64,000 nucleotides of DNA, taken from Bacteroidetes bacterium GWC2_46_850. Lineage in GTDB: Bacteria; Bacteroidota; Bacteroidia; Bacteroidales; Dysgonomonadaceae. The position numbers and the translations under genes are program-made. The number at the start of each line of letters is the position of its first letter. The stretch's first letter is position 1. The stretch is from contig MENQ01000012.1 of the NCBI GenBank assembly GCA_001768325.1, positions 165,525-229,524 on the forward strand, read 5' to 3'. The notes under the pieces were generated by a model. That model had not been told where the DNA came from and ran no database searches. It was given only the letters and a program-made list of their open reading frames with translations. Below are positions 26,024 through 34,911 of the stretch, piece by piece.

Positions 26024-26731
26024 TTATTTAACGATTTGCTCTTGCCTGTTTGTAACCAGAGAAAGAATGATGTATGCGAGTATGCCCCAGGCAATGCCGG
26101 CCAGCCCCCACAGGGTGACAAAAGCAACCATCGCCCCGGCGAGAAGCCATTGCCGCTCATATCCCTTCCAGCCTATTTTTTTTATTTTGAGTGAAAACAT
26201 CGGTACTTCCGACACCATCAGCCAGGAGAGCAAAGCAATGAGTACGACGATCACCGGAAGAACCACGTTGCTGATGCCCGCGATATCTGAAACGGCCACA
26301 GTAAAGCTTACCCAGAAAAGACCGTTGGCCGGTGTGGGCAGTCCCCTGAAGGAGGTAGTCTGTCGCTCGTCGATGTTGAATTTGGCCAGCCGAAGTGCCG
26401 AAAAGAGCGGAATCACAAAAGCCAGGTAGGGGATACAAAGCTTTAACGGCTCTGCCATATCGGGGAGGAGGATGTGGTCACGCAACAATACAAAAACAGC
26501 AGCTGCCGGGGCCACGCCAAAGCTGACCACATCGGCCAGGGAATCCAGCTCTTTGCCAATGTCGGAGTAGGCTTTCAGCAGCCGGGCAAAAACACCGTCG
26601 AGGAAGTCGAAAAATGCAGCTACGACAACCCATCCTGCTGCGGCGGTGAAATTCCCTTCGAAGGCCATGGTGATGGCAATGCACCCAGTAAAAAGGTTAG
26701 CCAGTGTGATGATGTTGGGTATATGTTTCAT
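26024..26731 (-). CDS. pssA: CDP-diacylglycerol-serine O-phosphatidyltransferase
   Basis: 235 residues, integral membrane protein with about seven hydrophobic segments. It carries the complete CDP-alcohol phosphotransferase motif: Asp42, Asp45-Gly46, Ala49-Arg50, Gly59, Asp63 and Asp67 (FDFLDGVFAR ... GKELDSLAD). The enzyme joins serine to CDP-diacylglycerol to give phosphatidylserine. The next gene upstream encodes the decarboxylase that turns this into phosphatidylethanolamine, 9 bp apart, confirming the assignment over PgsA-type enzymes. Confidence 0.95.
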   Translation of the reverse strand: MKHIPNIITLANLFTGCIAITMAFEGNFTAAAGWVVVAAFFDFLDGVFARLLKAYSDIGKELDSLADVVSFGVAPAAAVFVLLRDHILLPDMAEPLKLCIPYLAFVIPLFSALRLAKFNIDERQTTSFRGLPTPANGLFWVSFTVAVSDIAGISNVVLPVIVVLIALLSWLMVSEVPMFSLKIKKIGWKGYERQWLLAGAMVAFVTLWGLAGIAWGILAYIILSLVTNRQEQIVK

Positions 26732-26740
26732 TGTCGCAAT

Positions 26741-27427
26741 TTATTTCTGCACCTGTTTACTCAAGCGTGCAAGAAAGGTGACATTGGCACGCACCTCTTC
26801 ACCGTGATCCACCAGAATATCGCTGTCGGGCGGCAGGTAGACATCCATCCTGGAACCCAGTTTAATGAATCCCAGCGGTGAACCGATATGGACTACTTCT
26901 CCCTCTTCCACGTAGGTGATGATGCGTCGTGCCACAGCTCCGGCAATCTGTTTGGTGAGGATAACCCCATATTCCGGTGTTTCTATCAATATGTTGGTGT
27001 GTTCATTCTCTCTGCTCGATTTGGGCAGATAAGCTGCGTGAAAGTTTCCATCCACATGGGAAAGATGCGTTATCTTTCCGGTGACGGGTACCCAGTTTGA
27101 ATGGGCATTGAAAAACGACATGAAGATGGATATTTTTATTCTTTCGTCGTGAAGAAACTCATTTTCTGTTACTTTCTCAATGGCAACTATTGTTCCGTCG
27201 GCGGGAGCATTTACCAGGCCGTGTAAATCACCCTTGTAGGTACGTTCCGGCTTTTTGTAAAAGTTAAGCGTCATGGCAAACAGCAGCAACGAGAGGCCAA
27301 AAACAACAATGGTGAAAAGCGTGTCGGGCAGTAAAATAAAAGTCATCAGGTTTATGAGCAGGAGCAGAGCAAATATTCTGACCAACGGAGCTTTGCCTTC
27401 TTTGTGTATTTGAATTTTTCTTCCCAT
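26741..27427 (-). CDS. psd: Phosphatidylserine decarboxylase proenzyme
   Basis: 228 residues from the ATG at 27427, which overlaps the cvpA stop as TGATG; the TTG one codon earlier is less likely. It is the short PSD-A class: two N-terminal transmembrane helices, NAPADGTIV with the catalytic aspartate, FMSFFNAHSNWVPVTG, and the self-cleavage site LGS at about residues 190-192 (GFIKLGSRMDV), where the serine becomes the pyruvoyl group. It makes phosphatidylethanolamine from the PssA product. Translationally coupled to cvpA. Confidence 0.95.
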   Translation of the reverse strand: MGRKIQIHKEGKAPLVRIFALLLLINLMTFILLPDTLFTIVVFGLSLLLFAMTLNFYKKPERTYKGDLHGLVNAPADGTIVAIEKVTENEFLHDERIKISIFMSFFNAHSNWVPVTGKITHLSHVDGNFHAAYLPKSSRENEHTNILIETPEYGVILTKQIAGAVARRIITYVEEGEVVHIGSPLGFIKLGSRMDVYLPPDSDILVDHGEEVRANVTFLARLSKQVQK

Positions 27428-28038
27428 CAATTTACTTTAAAATGTCTTTGTTGGTACGATGAGTCAATCCGGGTACCATCCGGCAAAGATTGGTAAATAC
27501 TGTCGGATTTCCTTTCAAGTTCTTCCCGGTAGTTTCGTGGAATGTACTCTTCCCAGTATTCCTTGTTCAGATAGGGGATGATGGCCGGTACGACCGCTTC
27601 CACCCGTTCGAAGAAAAATGACTCCTGCCGCGTTTTCCTGTCGATGACCGTTTCATTTCTGTCGAGCATCAAAACCAGATTCAGAAGGATGCTCAGGAAC
27701 AACATCATTGTGGCCATGGCAATCACGCTACCCAGTAAACGGTTGACAAAACTGAGTAAAACCACATCGATAAATTTTTGGAGTAGTCTGCCGATTAACG
27801 ACAATACAATGGCAATGAGTGCAAATGCCAGCACGAAGGATAATACCCGTGCTGTATTGGGAGAGAGTTCCAGCAGACGGTGAATCTCCGGAAGTATCTT
27901 TTCGGCAAGCCTCCCGCCGAAGATGGCTGCCAGTATAATGGTAGCCAGACCGACAAGCTGCATGATAAGCCCCTTGCGGTAGCCGTTGATAAAAGCAATC
28001 AACAGCAGGATACCCACGAGTATATCGAACCAGTTCAT
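27427..28038 (-). CDS. CvpA family membrane protein
   Basis: 203 residues. Four transmembrane helices in the first 125 residues with the CvpA start NWFDILVGILLLIAFINGYRKGLIMQLVGL and the RLLGSVIAM helix. The C-terminal 80 residues are polar (YIPRNYREELERKSD). CvpA proteins are linked to colicin V production in Escherichia coli and to envelope stress, with no fixed activity. The gene overlaps murI upstream by 4 bp (ATGA) and psd downstream. Confidence 0.88.
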   Translation of the reverse strand: MNWFDILVGILLLIAFINGYRKGLIMQLVGLATIILAAIFGGRLAEKILPEIHRLLELSPNTARVLSFVLAFALIAIVLSLIGRLLQKFIDVVLLSFVNRLLGSVIAMATMMLFLSILLNLVLMLDRNETVIDRKTRQESFFFERVEAVVPAIIPYLNKEYWEEYIPRNYREELERKSDSIYQSLPDGTRIDSSYQQRHFKVN

Positions 28039-28889
28039 GATTTCTTTGTAAGTGTTGCTTTTTCGGCATCAACCTGTTTATTGAGGAAAAGAGATGCCTG
28101 TTGTTTGAATTTTTCGGGCGATTCGGTCGTGAAGTAACGAACAGTACCGTTTTGGGTACACCGCTCCTCCATCTCCGGATGCCGGTAGAGATAGTCTTTC
28201 AGGCTGGCAGCCACGTAACCCCCCTGTGCCATAACATGCACGCCTGCCGGCAGAAAACGTTTTATGCCGGCCATCAGCAAAGGATAATGGGTACAGCCCA
28301 GGATAAGGGTATCGATCAGCGGATCCTTCTTGAGGATGCGATCGATATGCTGCTTCAGAAAATAATCGGCTCCCGGCTTGTCGAACTCTCTGTTTTCCAC
28401 CAGTGGCACCCACATGGGACAGGCTTCTCCTGTGACTGTGAGTTGCGGGTGAAGTTTCCGTACTTCTATTTCGTATGATCCCGACTGGATTGTTCCTTCG
28501 GTTCCCAGAATTCCGATGTGATTTGTGAGAGACAGACCCGTGAGACTTTCGGCGGTAGGGCGGATGACACCCAACACCCTTCCGGAGGGATTTATCTCCG
28601 GCAGATCAACCTGCTGGATGGTGCGCAATGCTTTTGCTGAGGCTGTGTTGCATGCCAGGATGATAAGCGGACAACCACGTGAGAAGAACCATTCTACCGC
28701 TTCGAGTGTAAATTCATAGACACTCTCAAAGGAACGGCTCCCATAGGGTGCACGGGCATTGTCGCCCAGATAGATATAGTCATATTCCGGCATCAGCGAT
28801 TTTATTTCGGACAGGACGGTGAGTCCCCCGTATCCTGAATCGAAAATGCCGATTGCTCCCGCACCCGGGACAGCCTGTTTTTTTACCAC
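28035..28889 (-). CDS. murI: Glutamate racemase
   Basis: 284 residues with a GTG start at 28889, the only start ahead of the conserved IGIFDSGYGGLTVL. The catalytic cysteine pair is present: Cys80 in LACNTASAKAL and Cys199 in LGCTHYPLL, as are LGDNARAPYG and the substrate loop. It makes D-glutamate for peptidoglycan in the cytoplasm. Located 12 bp after ompH and overlapping cvpA by 4 bp, which starts a coupled murI-cvpA-psd-pssA series. Confidence 0.95.
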   Translation of the reverse strand: MVKKQAVPGAGAIGIFDSGYGGLTVLSEIKSLMPEYDYIYLGDNARAPYGSRSFESVYEFTLEAVEWFFSRGCPLIILACNTASAKALRTIQQVDLPEINPSGRVLGVIRPTAESLTGLSLTNHIGILGTEGTIQSGSYEIEVRKLHPQLTVTGEACPMWVPLVENREFDKPGADYFLKQHIDRILKKDPLIDTLILGCTHYPLLMAGIKRFLPAGVHVMAQGGYVAASLKDYLYRHPEMEERCTQNGTVRYFTTESPEKFKQQASLFLNKQVDAEKATLTKKS

Positions 28890-28901
28890 GGCTAAGTTAG
28901 T

Positions 28902-29432
28902 TTAACGAATGCCCAGTCTTTGCTTTACATAAGGATTCGCATCGATTGCCGAGGGAGACACAAAAGCAATACCGGGGTTGGCCAGGTCGTAAATAACGGT
29001 GTAATTCCGTTCAACGCCTACAGCATGGATGGCTTCACTGATCTTTTGTTTGAGTGGTTCCAGCATTGCCTTTTCCTGATTCTCTATGTCTTCCTGCGCC
29101 AGTTCCATAAACTGCTGCATCCTGTTTTCCAGCTCTGTGAGTTCCTGCATTCTGCGCAGCTTGATATTCTCGGCCAGCGATGACTGATAGGTAATATAGT
29201 CGGAATACTTCTTGTTGTATTCGTTTTGCATCAGCTCCAGTTCTTTCTTGTAATTGTCGCTTAAGGCAACCAACTGCTGTGTCGCTGCCTCTTTTTCCGG
29301 AAATGCCTCCAGGAGTTGGGTGGTATTCACAAACGCTACACTTACCTGCGGCGTAAATTGTGCAGATGCCGTTGTCGTGATCAACAAAATAAACAAACTA
29401 AGGCTGAAAAAAATCTTCTTTGTCATAATCAT
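28902..29432 (-). CDS. OmpH/Skp family periplasmic chaperone
   Basis: 176 residues with a signal peptide ending in TASAQ; a second ATG at 29426 is an equal start candidate. The mature part has the OmpH layout: VAFVNTTQLLEAFPEK, a long coiled helical arm (about 45-120, rich in E, Q, K, L) and a return strand with YTVIYDLANPGIAFVSPSAIDA. Skp-like proteins hold unfolded outer-membrane proteins in the periplasm. It starts the murI operon; a 202-bp spacer with a strong palindrome separates it from infB. Confidence 0.9.
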   Translation of the reverse strand: MIMTKKIFFSLSLFILLITTTASAQFTPQVSVAFVNTTQLLEAFPEKEAATQQLVALSDNYKKELELMQNEYNKKYSDYITYQSSLAENIKLRRMQELTELENRMQQFMELAQEDIENQEKAMLEPLKQKISEAIHAVGVERNYTVIYDLANPGIAFVSPSAIDANPYVKQRLGIR

Positions 29433-29501
29433 TTATTTTATGAAACCATTTCTTGTCGTAACACGGATTGTATGCTGTTTAAATATCCATCCCTGTGTGT
29501 T

Positions 29502-29539
29502 GCGGCCGCATCAGCTTTTGTGAAAGCGGATGCGGCCGC
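29502..29539. repeat. Large imperfect palindrome with two GCGGCCGC sites
   Basis: GCGGCCGCATC (29502-29512) pairs perfectly with GATGCGGCCGC (29529-29539); after one A/G mismatch, GCTTT (29514-29518) pairs with AAAGC (29523-29527) around a TGTG loop. The stem is 16 bp in all. It lies in the infB-ompH spacer, 70 bp before ompH. No T-run follows on either strand, so a simple intrinsic terminator is unlikely. Confidence 0.8.
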
Positions 29540-29634
29540 TGTCAGGGTAGGAATTAAAATAACAATGTCAACTGGTTACAAATATAGCCCCACGTCCCGG
29601 TTTACCGGGATTTTATATCAGGGAGGGGGCGTCC

Positions 29635-32600
29635 CTACAATGTTTTCTTTATCTCAGTCTCTTCGTAGGCTTCAATGACGTCGCCCACTTTTATGTCGTT
29701 GAAGTTACGGATGGTGATACCGCATTCGTAACCCGATGTGACTTCTTTCACATCTTCCTTGAATCGCTTCAGCGAATCCAGTTCGCCCGTGAAAATGACG
29801 ATACCGTCCCGCACCAGACGGATACGACTGGAACGTTTTATTTTCCCGTCTCGTACCATGCTTCCGGCCACGGTTCCCACTTTTGTGATTTTGAATACAT
29901 CCAGTACTTCCACGTTTCCGGTGATATCTTCCTTGATCTCAGGCGAAAGCATTCCTTCCATGGCCGCCTTCACCTCTTCAATGGCATCATAGATAATGGA
30001 ATAGAGGCGGATGTCCACACCCTCTTTCTCGGCCTCCTTGCGTGCCCCCAGCGAAGGACGTACTTGGAATCCGATGATGATGGCGTCTGATGCGGCGGCC
30101 AGTGTTACGTCAGATTCAGATATCTGTCCCACTGCCTTGTGGATTACATTTACCTGTATCTCCTCTGTAGATAGTCGGATGAGCGAGTCGGATAGGGCTT
30201 CCACTGAACCGTCCACATCACCTTTCACAATGATGTTCAGTTGCTGGAAGTTGCCAATGGCAATCCTGCGACCGATGTCGTCGAGTGTGAGCATCTTCTG
30301 GGTGCGTAGTGACTGTTCACGCTGCAGTTGCTCGCGACGGTTGGCGATAGAGCGTGCTTCCTGTTCCGTTTCCATCACATTGAAGGTGTCACCTGCCTGC
30401 GGCGCTCCGTTAAGTCCGAGGATCAATGCCGGTTCTGCCGGACCAGCCTCCTCAATACGCTGGTTGCGTTCGTTGAACATTGCCTTTACACGACCGAAAT
30501 AGGCTCCTGCAATCACGATGTCTCCCTGATGCAGGGTGCCGTTTTCTACCAGTACCGTGGATACATATCCTCGTCCCTTATCGAGTTCCGACTCGATGAT
30601 GGAGCCAGCAGCCCTGCGGTCGGGATTGGCTTTGAGTTCCAACAGGTCTGCCTCCAGCAATACTTTCTCCAGCAGTTCCTGGATGCCGACGCCTTTCTTC
30701 GCGGAAATATCCTGCGACTGGTACTTGCCGCCCCAGTCTTCCACCAGGTAGTTCATTTCGGCAAGTCTTTCCTTTATTTTTTCGGGGTTGGCCCCGGGTT
30801 TGTCTATCTTGTTGATGGCAAATACAATGGGTACACCGGCAGCACCGGCATGGTTGATAGCCTCAACCGTTTGTGGCATCACGTTGTCGTCGGCAGCCAC
30901 AATGATGATGGCCACGTCCGTTACTTTGGCTCCACGAGCACGCATGGCGGTAAAAGCCTCATGACCGGGCGTGTCAAGGAAGGTAATTTTCCTGCCGTCG
31001 CTCAGCTGCACATTGTATGCACCGATATGCTGGGTAATACCTCCCGCTTCACCGGCAATCACGTTGGTGCTGCGGATGCTATCGAGCAGAGAGGTTTTTC
31101 CATGGTCCACATGCCCCATGACCGTCACAATGGGAGGACGTGAAATCAAATCTTCTGGATCATCCACCTCCTCGGCAATCGCTTCAATCACATCGGCGCT
31201 CACAAACTGCGTTTTAAAGCCATATTCCTCCGCCACGATGTTGATGGTCTCCGCATCGAGACGCTGGTTGATGGCCACCATCACTCCCAGACTCATACAG
31301 GTGGAGATTACATTGGTCACCGGAACATTCATCATGTTGGCCAGGTCGTTTGCAGTCACAAACTCGGTCAACTGCAATACGCGGCTTTCTCTTTCCTGTT
31401 GTTTGAGTTCTTCCTGATGTCTATGAGCACTGGCTTCTCTCTTTTCACGGCGATATTTGGCACCACCTTTCTTGCCTCTCTTCTCGGTGAGACGGGCTAG
31501 GGTTTCCTTGATCTGTTTCTGTACATCTTCCTCACTGACTTCTGCCTTGAGCGGCTTTCTGAGTGAAGGCTTCCGATCGCCACGGGATGACTGGTTTAAA
31601 GTGCCTGGTTTGTCAATGTTTACCTTTGCGGTGCGTATGCGGGTGCGTTTCTTCTTCTTGTTGTCGTCGTCGGTGTCGGACGTGATCGGTTTTTTCTTCT
31701 CATCAATGGCCTCTTTCTTCAACAGTTTTACCTTTTCATCTTTCAGCTTTTTACCGTCGAGGGCTTTCTGCTCGCGTTCCAGTCGTTCTTTCTTCCGTTG
31801 AGCTCTAGATTTGCGGGGAGGGCGGGTGCGGTCGTTGATGGCATCCAGATCAATGGATCCCTTGACCACGATGTTCGACTCCAGCTTATTCTTGTGCAGG
31901 CGAAATACCTTGTCTGACCGTGACTGCTCCGGTTGCGACACGCTTTCTTCAGTTGCTTCTCCGGCTTCTGCTTTCTCTGACTGGGGTGCTTCCCCGGCCT
32001 CTGCTGCTTCTTCCGGCGCTGCCTCAACCGCATGCGGTTCAACCGAAGTAATTTCTTCTTTTACTTCCGTTTCGTGTGATACGACTTCTTCTGTGGCTGC
32101 AATTACGGCTGCGTTTTCTTCCTCTACTTTTTCGACAGGAACTTGTGGTTCTTGCGGTTCTTGTGGTTCTTCCACTGCCGGCTCGGGAACAATCTCCCGT
32201 TCCTCGGGAAGTTGCGGTGCCGGAATAGTTTCCTCCGGCTCGGGAGTAATTACTGGTTCAGGAATGATTTCAACTTCCGGCTGAATCTCAACAATCTCTT
32301 CTTCCTGCTTCGGCTCGGTTCTCTTTTTGTGAAGATTATCCAGATCAATACTGCCCACCACATTGAAGTGGGGCTTCAGCTCTTTCGGTATTTCTGTCTC
32401 GATGATCTCTTTTTCCACTTTCTTTTTCGGAGCAAGCTCTTCTGGAAGCTCATATCCTTCGATGGCTACAGTTTCGCGTTTTTCATCACGACGGTGCATT
32501 TTTTCCCGTGTTTCGGTGGCCTCGCGACGAATATTCTTGTCTTTCCCGAACTCAGCGATCAGTATATTGTACTGTTCATCCTCTATTTTAGCGTTAGGAT

Positions 32601-32697
32601 TTGCTTCTATTTCGATACCTTTCTTATGCAGAAATTCTACAAGACTGTTGATTCCTACATTCAAATTTTTCGATACTTTAATTAGTCTGATAGGCAT
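29635..32697 (-). CDS. infB: Translation initiation factor IF-2
   Basis: 1020 residues. N-terminal IF2_N helix ([24 protein letters not shown]) is followed by a very long acidic/proline/basic linker (about 60-430), a second IF2_N-like helix bundle, then the GTPase: G1 GHVDHGKTS (about 527-535), G3 DTPGHEAF, G4 NKIDKP. Domains II-IV follow, ending with [24 protein letters not shown]. It brings initiator tRNA to the ribosome. It is part of rimP-nusA-infB; the long Glu/Pro-rich linker is usual in Bacteroidota. Confidence 0.98.
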   Translation of the reverse strand: MPIRLIKVSKNLNVGINSLVEFLHKKGIEIEANPNAKIEDEQYNILIAEFGKDKNIRREATETREKMHRRDEKRETVAIEGYELPEELAPKKKVEKEIIETEIPKELKPHFNVVGSIDLDNLHKKRTEPKQEEEIVEIQPEVEIIPEPVITPEPEETIPAPQLPEEREIVPEPAVEEPQEPQEPQVPVEKVEEENAAVIAATEEVVSHETEVKEEITSVEPHAVEAAPEEAAEAGEAPQSEKAEAGEATEESVSQPEQSRSDKVFRLHKNKLESNIVVKGSIDLDAINDRTRPPRKSRAQRKKERLEREQKALDGKKLKDEKVKLLKKEAIDEKKKPITSDTDDDNKKKKRTRIRTAKVNIDKPGTLNQSSRGDRKPSLRKPLKAEVSEEDVQKQIKETLARLTEKRGKKGGAKYRREKREASAHRHQEELKQQERESRVLQLTEFVTANDLANMMNVPVTNVISTCMSLGVMVAINQRLDAETINIVAEEYGFKTQFVSADVIEAIAEEVDDPEDLISRPPIVTVMGHVDHGKTSLLDSIRSTNVIAGEAGGITQHIGAYNVQLSDGRKITFLDTPGHEAFTAMRARGAKVTDVAIIIVAADDNVMPQTVEAINHAGAAGVPIVFAINKIDKPGANPEKIKERLAEMNYLVEDWGGKYQSQDISAKKGVGIQELLEKVLLEADLLELKANPDRRAAGSIIESELDKGRGYVSTVLVENGTLHQGDIVIAGAYFGRVKAMFNERNQRIEEAGPAEPALILGLNGAPQAGDTFNVMETEQEARSIANRREQLQREQSLRTQKMLTLDDIGRRIAIGNFQQLNIIVKGDVDGSVEALSDSLIRLSTEEIQVNVIHKAVGQISESDVTLAAASDAIIIGFQVRPSLGARKEAEKEGVDIRLYSIIYDAIEEVKAAMEGMLSPEIKEDITGNVEVLDVFKITKVGTVAGSMVRDGKIKRSSRIRLVRDGIVIFTGELDSLKRFKEDVKEVTSGYECGITIRNFNDIKVGDVIEAYEETEIKKTL

Positions 32698-32765
32698 ATA
32701 ACTCGTTTATCCTTTTCTCTATTTATATGGTTGTGAACAGTATAGTGTATTGTTGTCGATAACCC

Positions 32766-34052
32766 TTACTCCTCCTCAACGCCTTTGTCGTCTTCTTTTT
32801 CTTCTTCAAACTCGTAGCGCAGGATGGTCAGTACTTCGTCCACAGTACTTTCTTCCAGGTCAGCCTCCCTGATGAGTCTCTCCCTGCTTGTGGCAAGCAC
32901 GTTTTTGGCCGTGGAGCATCCAATTTTCTTCAGTTGATCAATTACCCAGCCATCGATCTCATCACGGAATTCGTCGAGGTAGATATCTTCTTCGTCCACG
33001 TCATCGATATCACGGAATACCTCGATATTATACCCGGTAAGCATGGATGCCAGCTTGATGTTGGCTCCTCCCTTACCAATGGCAAGCGACACCTCTTCGG
33101 GATTCAAAAAGACCTCAGCACGATGTTCTTCCTCCTTCACAGTGATGGAGTTGATCCGCGCAGGACTTAATGCTCGCTGAATGAAGAGCGAGGTATTGTT
33201 GGTGTAGTTGATCACATCGATGTTTTCGTTGCGCAGTTCACGTACGATGCCATGAATGCGGAACCCTTTCATACCCACGCAGGCACCCACCGGATCGATC
33301 CTGTCGTCGTAAGCCTCCACGGCCACTTTGGCACGTTCTCCGGGAATGCGGGCAATCCCTTTGATGGTGATGAGTCCGTCGGCAATCTCCGGAATTTCCT
33401 GTTCAAACAAACGTTCCAGAAATACAGGCGATATGCGGGAAAGAATGATCCTCGGATTGTTGTTCTTATTCTCTACGCGGGCAACCACCGCACGGGCATG
33501 CTCTCCCTTGCGGAAAAAATCACTGGGTATCTGCTCCGTTTTGGGCAAAATCAGTTCGTTGTGTTCATCATCGAGCAGCAACAACTCTTTTTTCCATACC
33601 TGATAAACCTCTCCCGAGACAATCTCGCCCACCTTTTCTTTGTACTTGTTGTACAGGTTGTCCTTCTCCAGCTCCAAAATCTTGGATGCCAGTGTCTGGC
33701 GCAGGTTAAGAATGGTGCGGCGTCCGAAATGCTCGAGCGACACCTCGTCGGTCACCTCTTCACCCACTTCAAAGTCCTCGTCAATTTTCAAAGCTTCAGA
33801 CAGGGTGATTTCCAGGTTGGGATCTTCGAACTGATCATCTTCCACGATGGTTCGGTTGCGCCAGATCTCCAGGTCTCCCTTGTCGGGGTTGATGATGATG
33901 TCGTAATTCTCGTCTGTACCGATTGTCTTTGATATGACGTTGCGGAACGATTCCTCGAGCACGCTGATCAACGTCGCCTTATCGATATTCTTCAGTTCAT
34001 TGAATTCCGAAAATGTATCTATGAGACTTATGGTTTCTTTCTTCTTGCCCAT
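32766..34052 (-). CDS. nusA: Transcription termination/antitermination factor NusA
   Basis: 428 residues. N-terminal polymerase-binding domain (NIDKATLISVLEESFRNVI), an S1 domain near 135-200 (VGEIVSGEVYQVWKKELLLL), KH domains (PGERAKVAVEAYDDRIDPVGACVGMKGFRIHGIVREL; EEVSLAIGKGGANIKLASMLTGY) and an acidic helical end. NusA governs pausing, termination and antitermination. It lies 8 bp after rimP and 68 bp before infB. Autoregulation through a leader terminator is conceivable, see the hairpin before rimP. Confidence 0.97.
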   Translation of the reverse strand: MGKKKETISLIDTFSEFNELKNIDKATLISVLEESFRNVISKTIGTDENYDIIINPDKGDLEIWRNRTIVEDDQFEDPNLEITLSEALKIDEDFEVGEEVTDEVSLEHFGRRTILNLRQTLASKILELEKDNLYNKYKEKVGEIVSGEVYQVWKKELLLLDDEHNELILPKTEQIPSDFFRKGEHARAVVARVENKNNNPRIILSRISPVFLERLFEQEIPEIADGLITIKGIARIPGERAKVAVEAYDDRIDPVGACVGMKGFRIHGIVRELRNENIDVINYTNNTSLFIQRALSPARINSITVKEEEHRAEVFLNPEEVSLAIGKGGANIKLASMLTGYNIEVFRDIDDVDEEDIYLDEFRDEIDGWVIDQLKKIGCSTAKNVLATSRERLIREADLEESTVDEVLTILRYEFEEEKEDDKGVEEE

Positions 34053-34060
34053 ATATTTTA

Positions 34061-34525
34061 TTAAAATCTTATCAGATATTTTGTATATTTTACTTCATCA
34101 AACGCCAGGTGAAGGTCTTCTGTGACTTCGATCTTGCGTTTGGCTCCTTCAGGCTTCACTTTCCTTGTGACGGTGAAGACGAATCCTGCAGAGTCAGATG
34201 ACTTCAGTATGCCGGTCATCTTTTGCCCCTGTCTTGTAAGTACCTCTACCTCTTCCCCTTCATATTTTTTGTACTGACGGGCTGCCTTGAAAGGTGAGGT
34301 GAGTCCCGCTGACGTGACCGTAAGCTCGAAATCTTCTGCATCACGGTCGAGTTTCGACTCCAGATGGCGGCTCAATGCTACGCAGTCGTCAATATCCACA
34401 CCCTGGTCGTTGTCAATCTCTACGGTAATCGTGTTATCAGTTCCAACCAGCACATCGACCAGATAGTTGGGCGAATCGTTCAGAAATTCCGCCACGAGGT
34501 CGTTAATCAGCTTTTTTTCGATCAT
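34061..34525 (-). CDS. rimP: Ribosome maturation factor RimP
   Basis: 154 residues. RimP pattern: LVDVLVGTDNTITVEIDNDQGVDIDDCVALSRHLESKLDRD in the N-terminal domain, then FELTVTSAGLTSPF and the C-terminal SH3-like barrel (YEGEEVEVLTRQGQKMTGIL). It helps to mature the 30S subunit. First gene of the rimP-nusA-infB operon, with a well-formed promoter and a terminator-like hairpin in its short leader. Confidence 0.95.
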   Translation of the reverse strand: MIEKKLINDLVAEFLNDSPNYLVDVLVGTDNTITVEIDNDQGVDIDDCVALSRHLESKLDRDAEDFELTVTSAGLTSPFKAARQYKKYEGEEVEVLTRQGQKMTGILKSSDSAGFVFTVTRKVKPEGAKRKIEVTEDLHLAFDEVKYTKYLIRF

Positions 34526-34542
34526 TTGATACAGCCATGAAT

Positions 34543-34570
34543 AAAAAAGGAAGCGGTGTTTCCTGCTTCC
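34543..34570 (-). terminator. Terminator-like hairpin in rimP leader
   Basis: On the minus strand GGAAGC and GCTTCC (plus coordinates 34565-34570 and 34549-34554) form a stem with one inner mismatch and two more pairs, followed by six Ts (34543-34548). It sits between the predicted transcription start (about 34580) and the rimP ATG (34525), so it would have to be read through. Confidence 0.6.
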
Positions 34571-34586
34571 CTCTTTCTTTTCGAAT

Positions 34587-34617
34587 GCAAAGATATTATT
34601 TTCAAACGGATTCTCAA
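34587..34617 (-). promoter_or_regulatory. Promoter of rimP-nusA-infB
   Basis: On the minus strand, TTTG (34614-34617) and TATCTTTG (34587-34594) with 19-bp spacing. This is close to the ideal Bacteroidota primary-sigma promoter TTTG-N19-TAnnTTTG. It predicts a leader of about 55 nt. Confidence 0.75.
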
Positions 34618-34673
34618 AATCTTTGGCCTTTTTTTTGGGTTTCAGACCCTTTTCTGCGTTAAGCGGTCGTTGA

Positions 34674-34904
34674 CTATTGGATATCCTCCTCGGGCGGAGG
34701 AATGCCGACTTCCTTCTCGTCCGTTAACGAGACAATCTCATCGTGTTGCCGTATCTTGTCAATCGTCTCCTCCTCCGCGTATCCAACAATCACACCGAAC
34801 TCATAAAGGCGGGTAATGGTGACTCCCTCTTCCCGCAGATTCTCCGCCACAACATCGAGTCGGTCGAGATAATAGGCAGAAATCGTGATGACAATCTCTT
34901 TCAT
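34674..34904 (-). CDS. Small I9-propeptide-like protein next to subtilase
   Basis: 76 residues from the ATG at 34904; an earlier in-frame start would run into the subtilase gene. The sequence reads as a compact beta-alpha-beta-beta-alpha-beta unit (EIVITISAYYLDRLDVVAENLREEGVTITRLYEFGVIVGYAEEETIDKIRQHDEIVSLTDEKEV). This pattern, including the GVIVGYA strand and the IVSLTDEKEV end, resembles inhibitor I9/subtilisin prodomains. It starts 7 bp after the subtilase stop, so it may inhibit or fold that protease in trans. I do not recognise a named family; the fold reading is my own inference. Confidence 0.6.
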   Translation of the reverse strand: MKEIVITISAYYLDRLDVVAENLREEGVTITRLYEFGVIVGYAEEETIDKIRQHDEIVSLTDEKEVGIPPPEEDIQ

Positions 34905-34911
34905 GTTCTTT

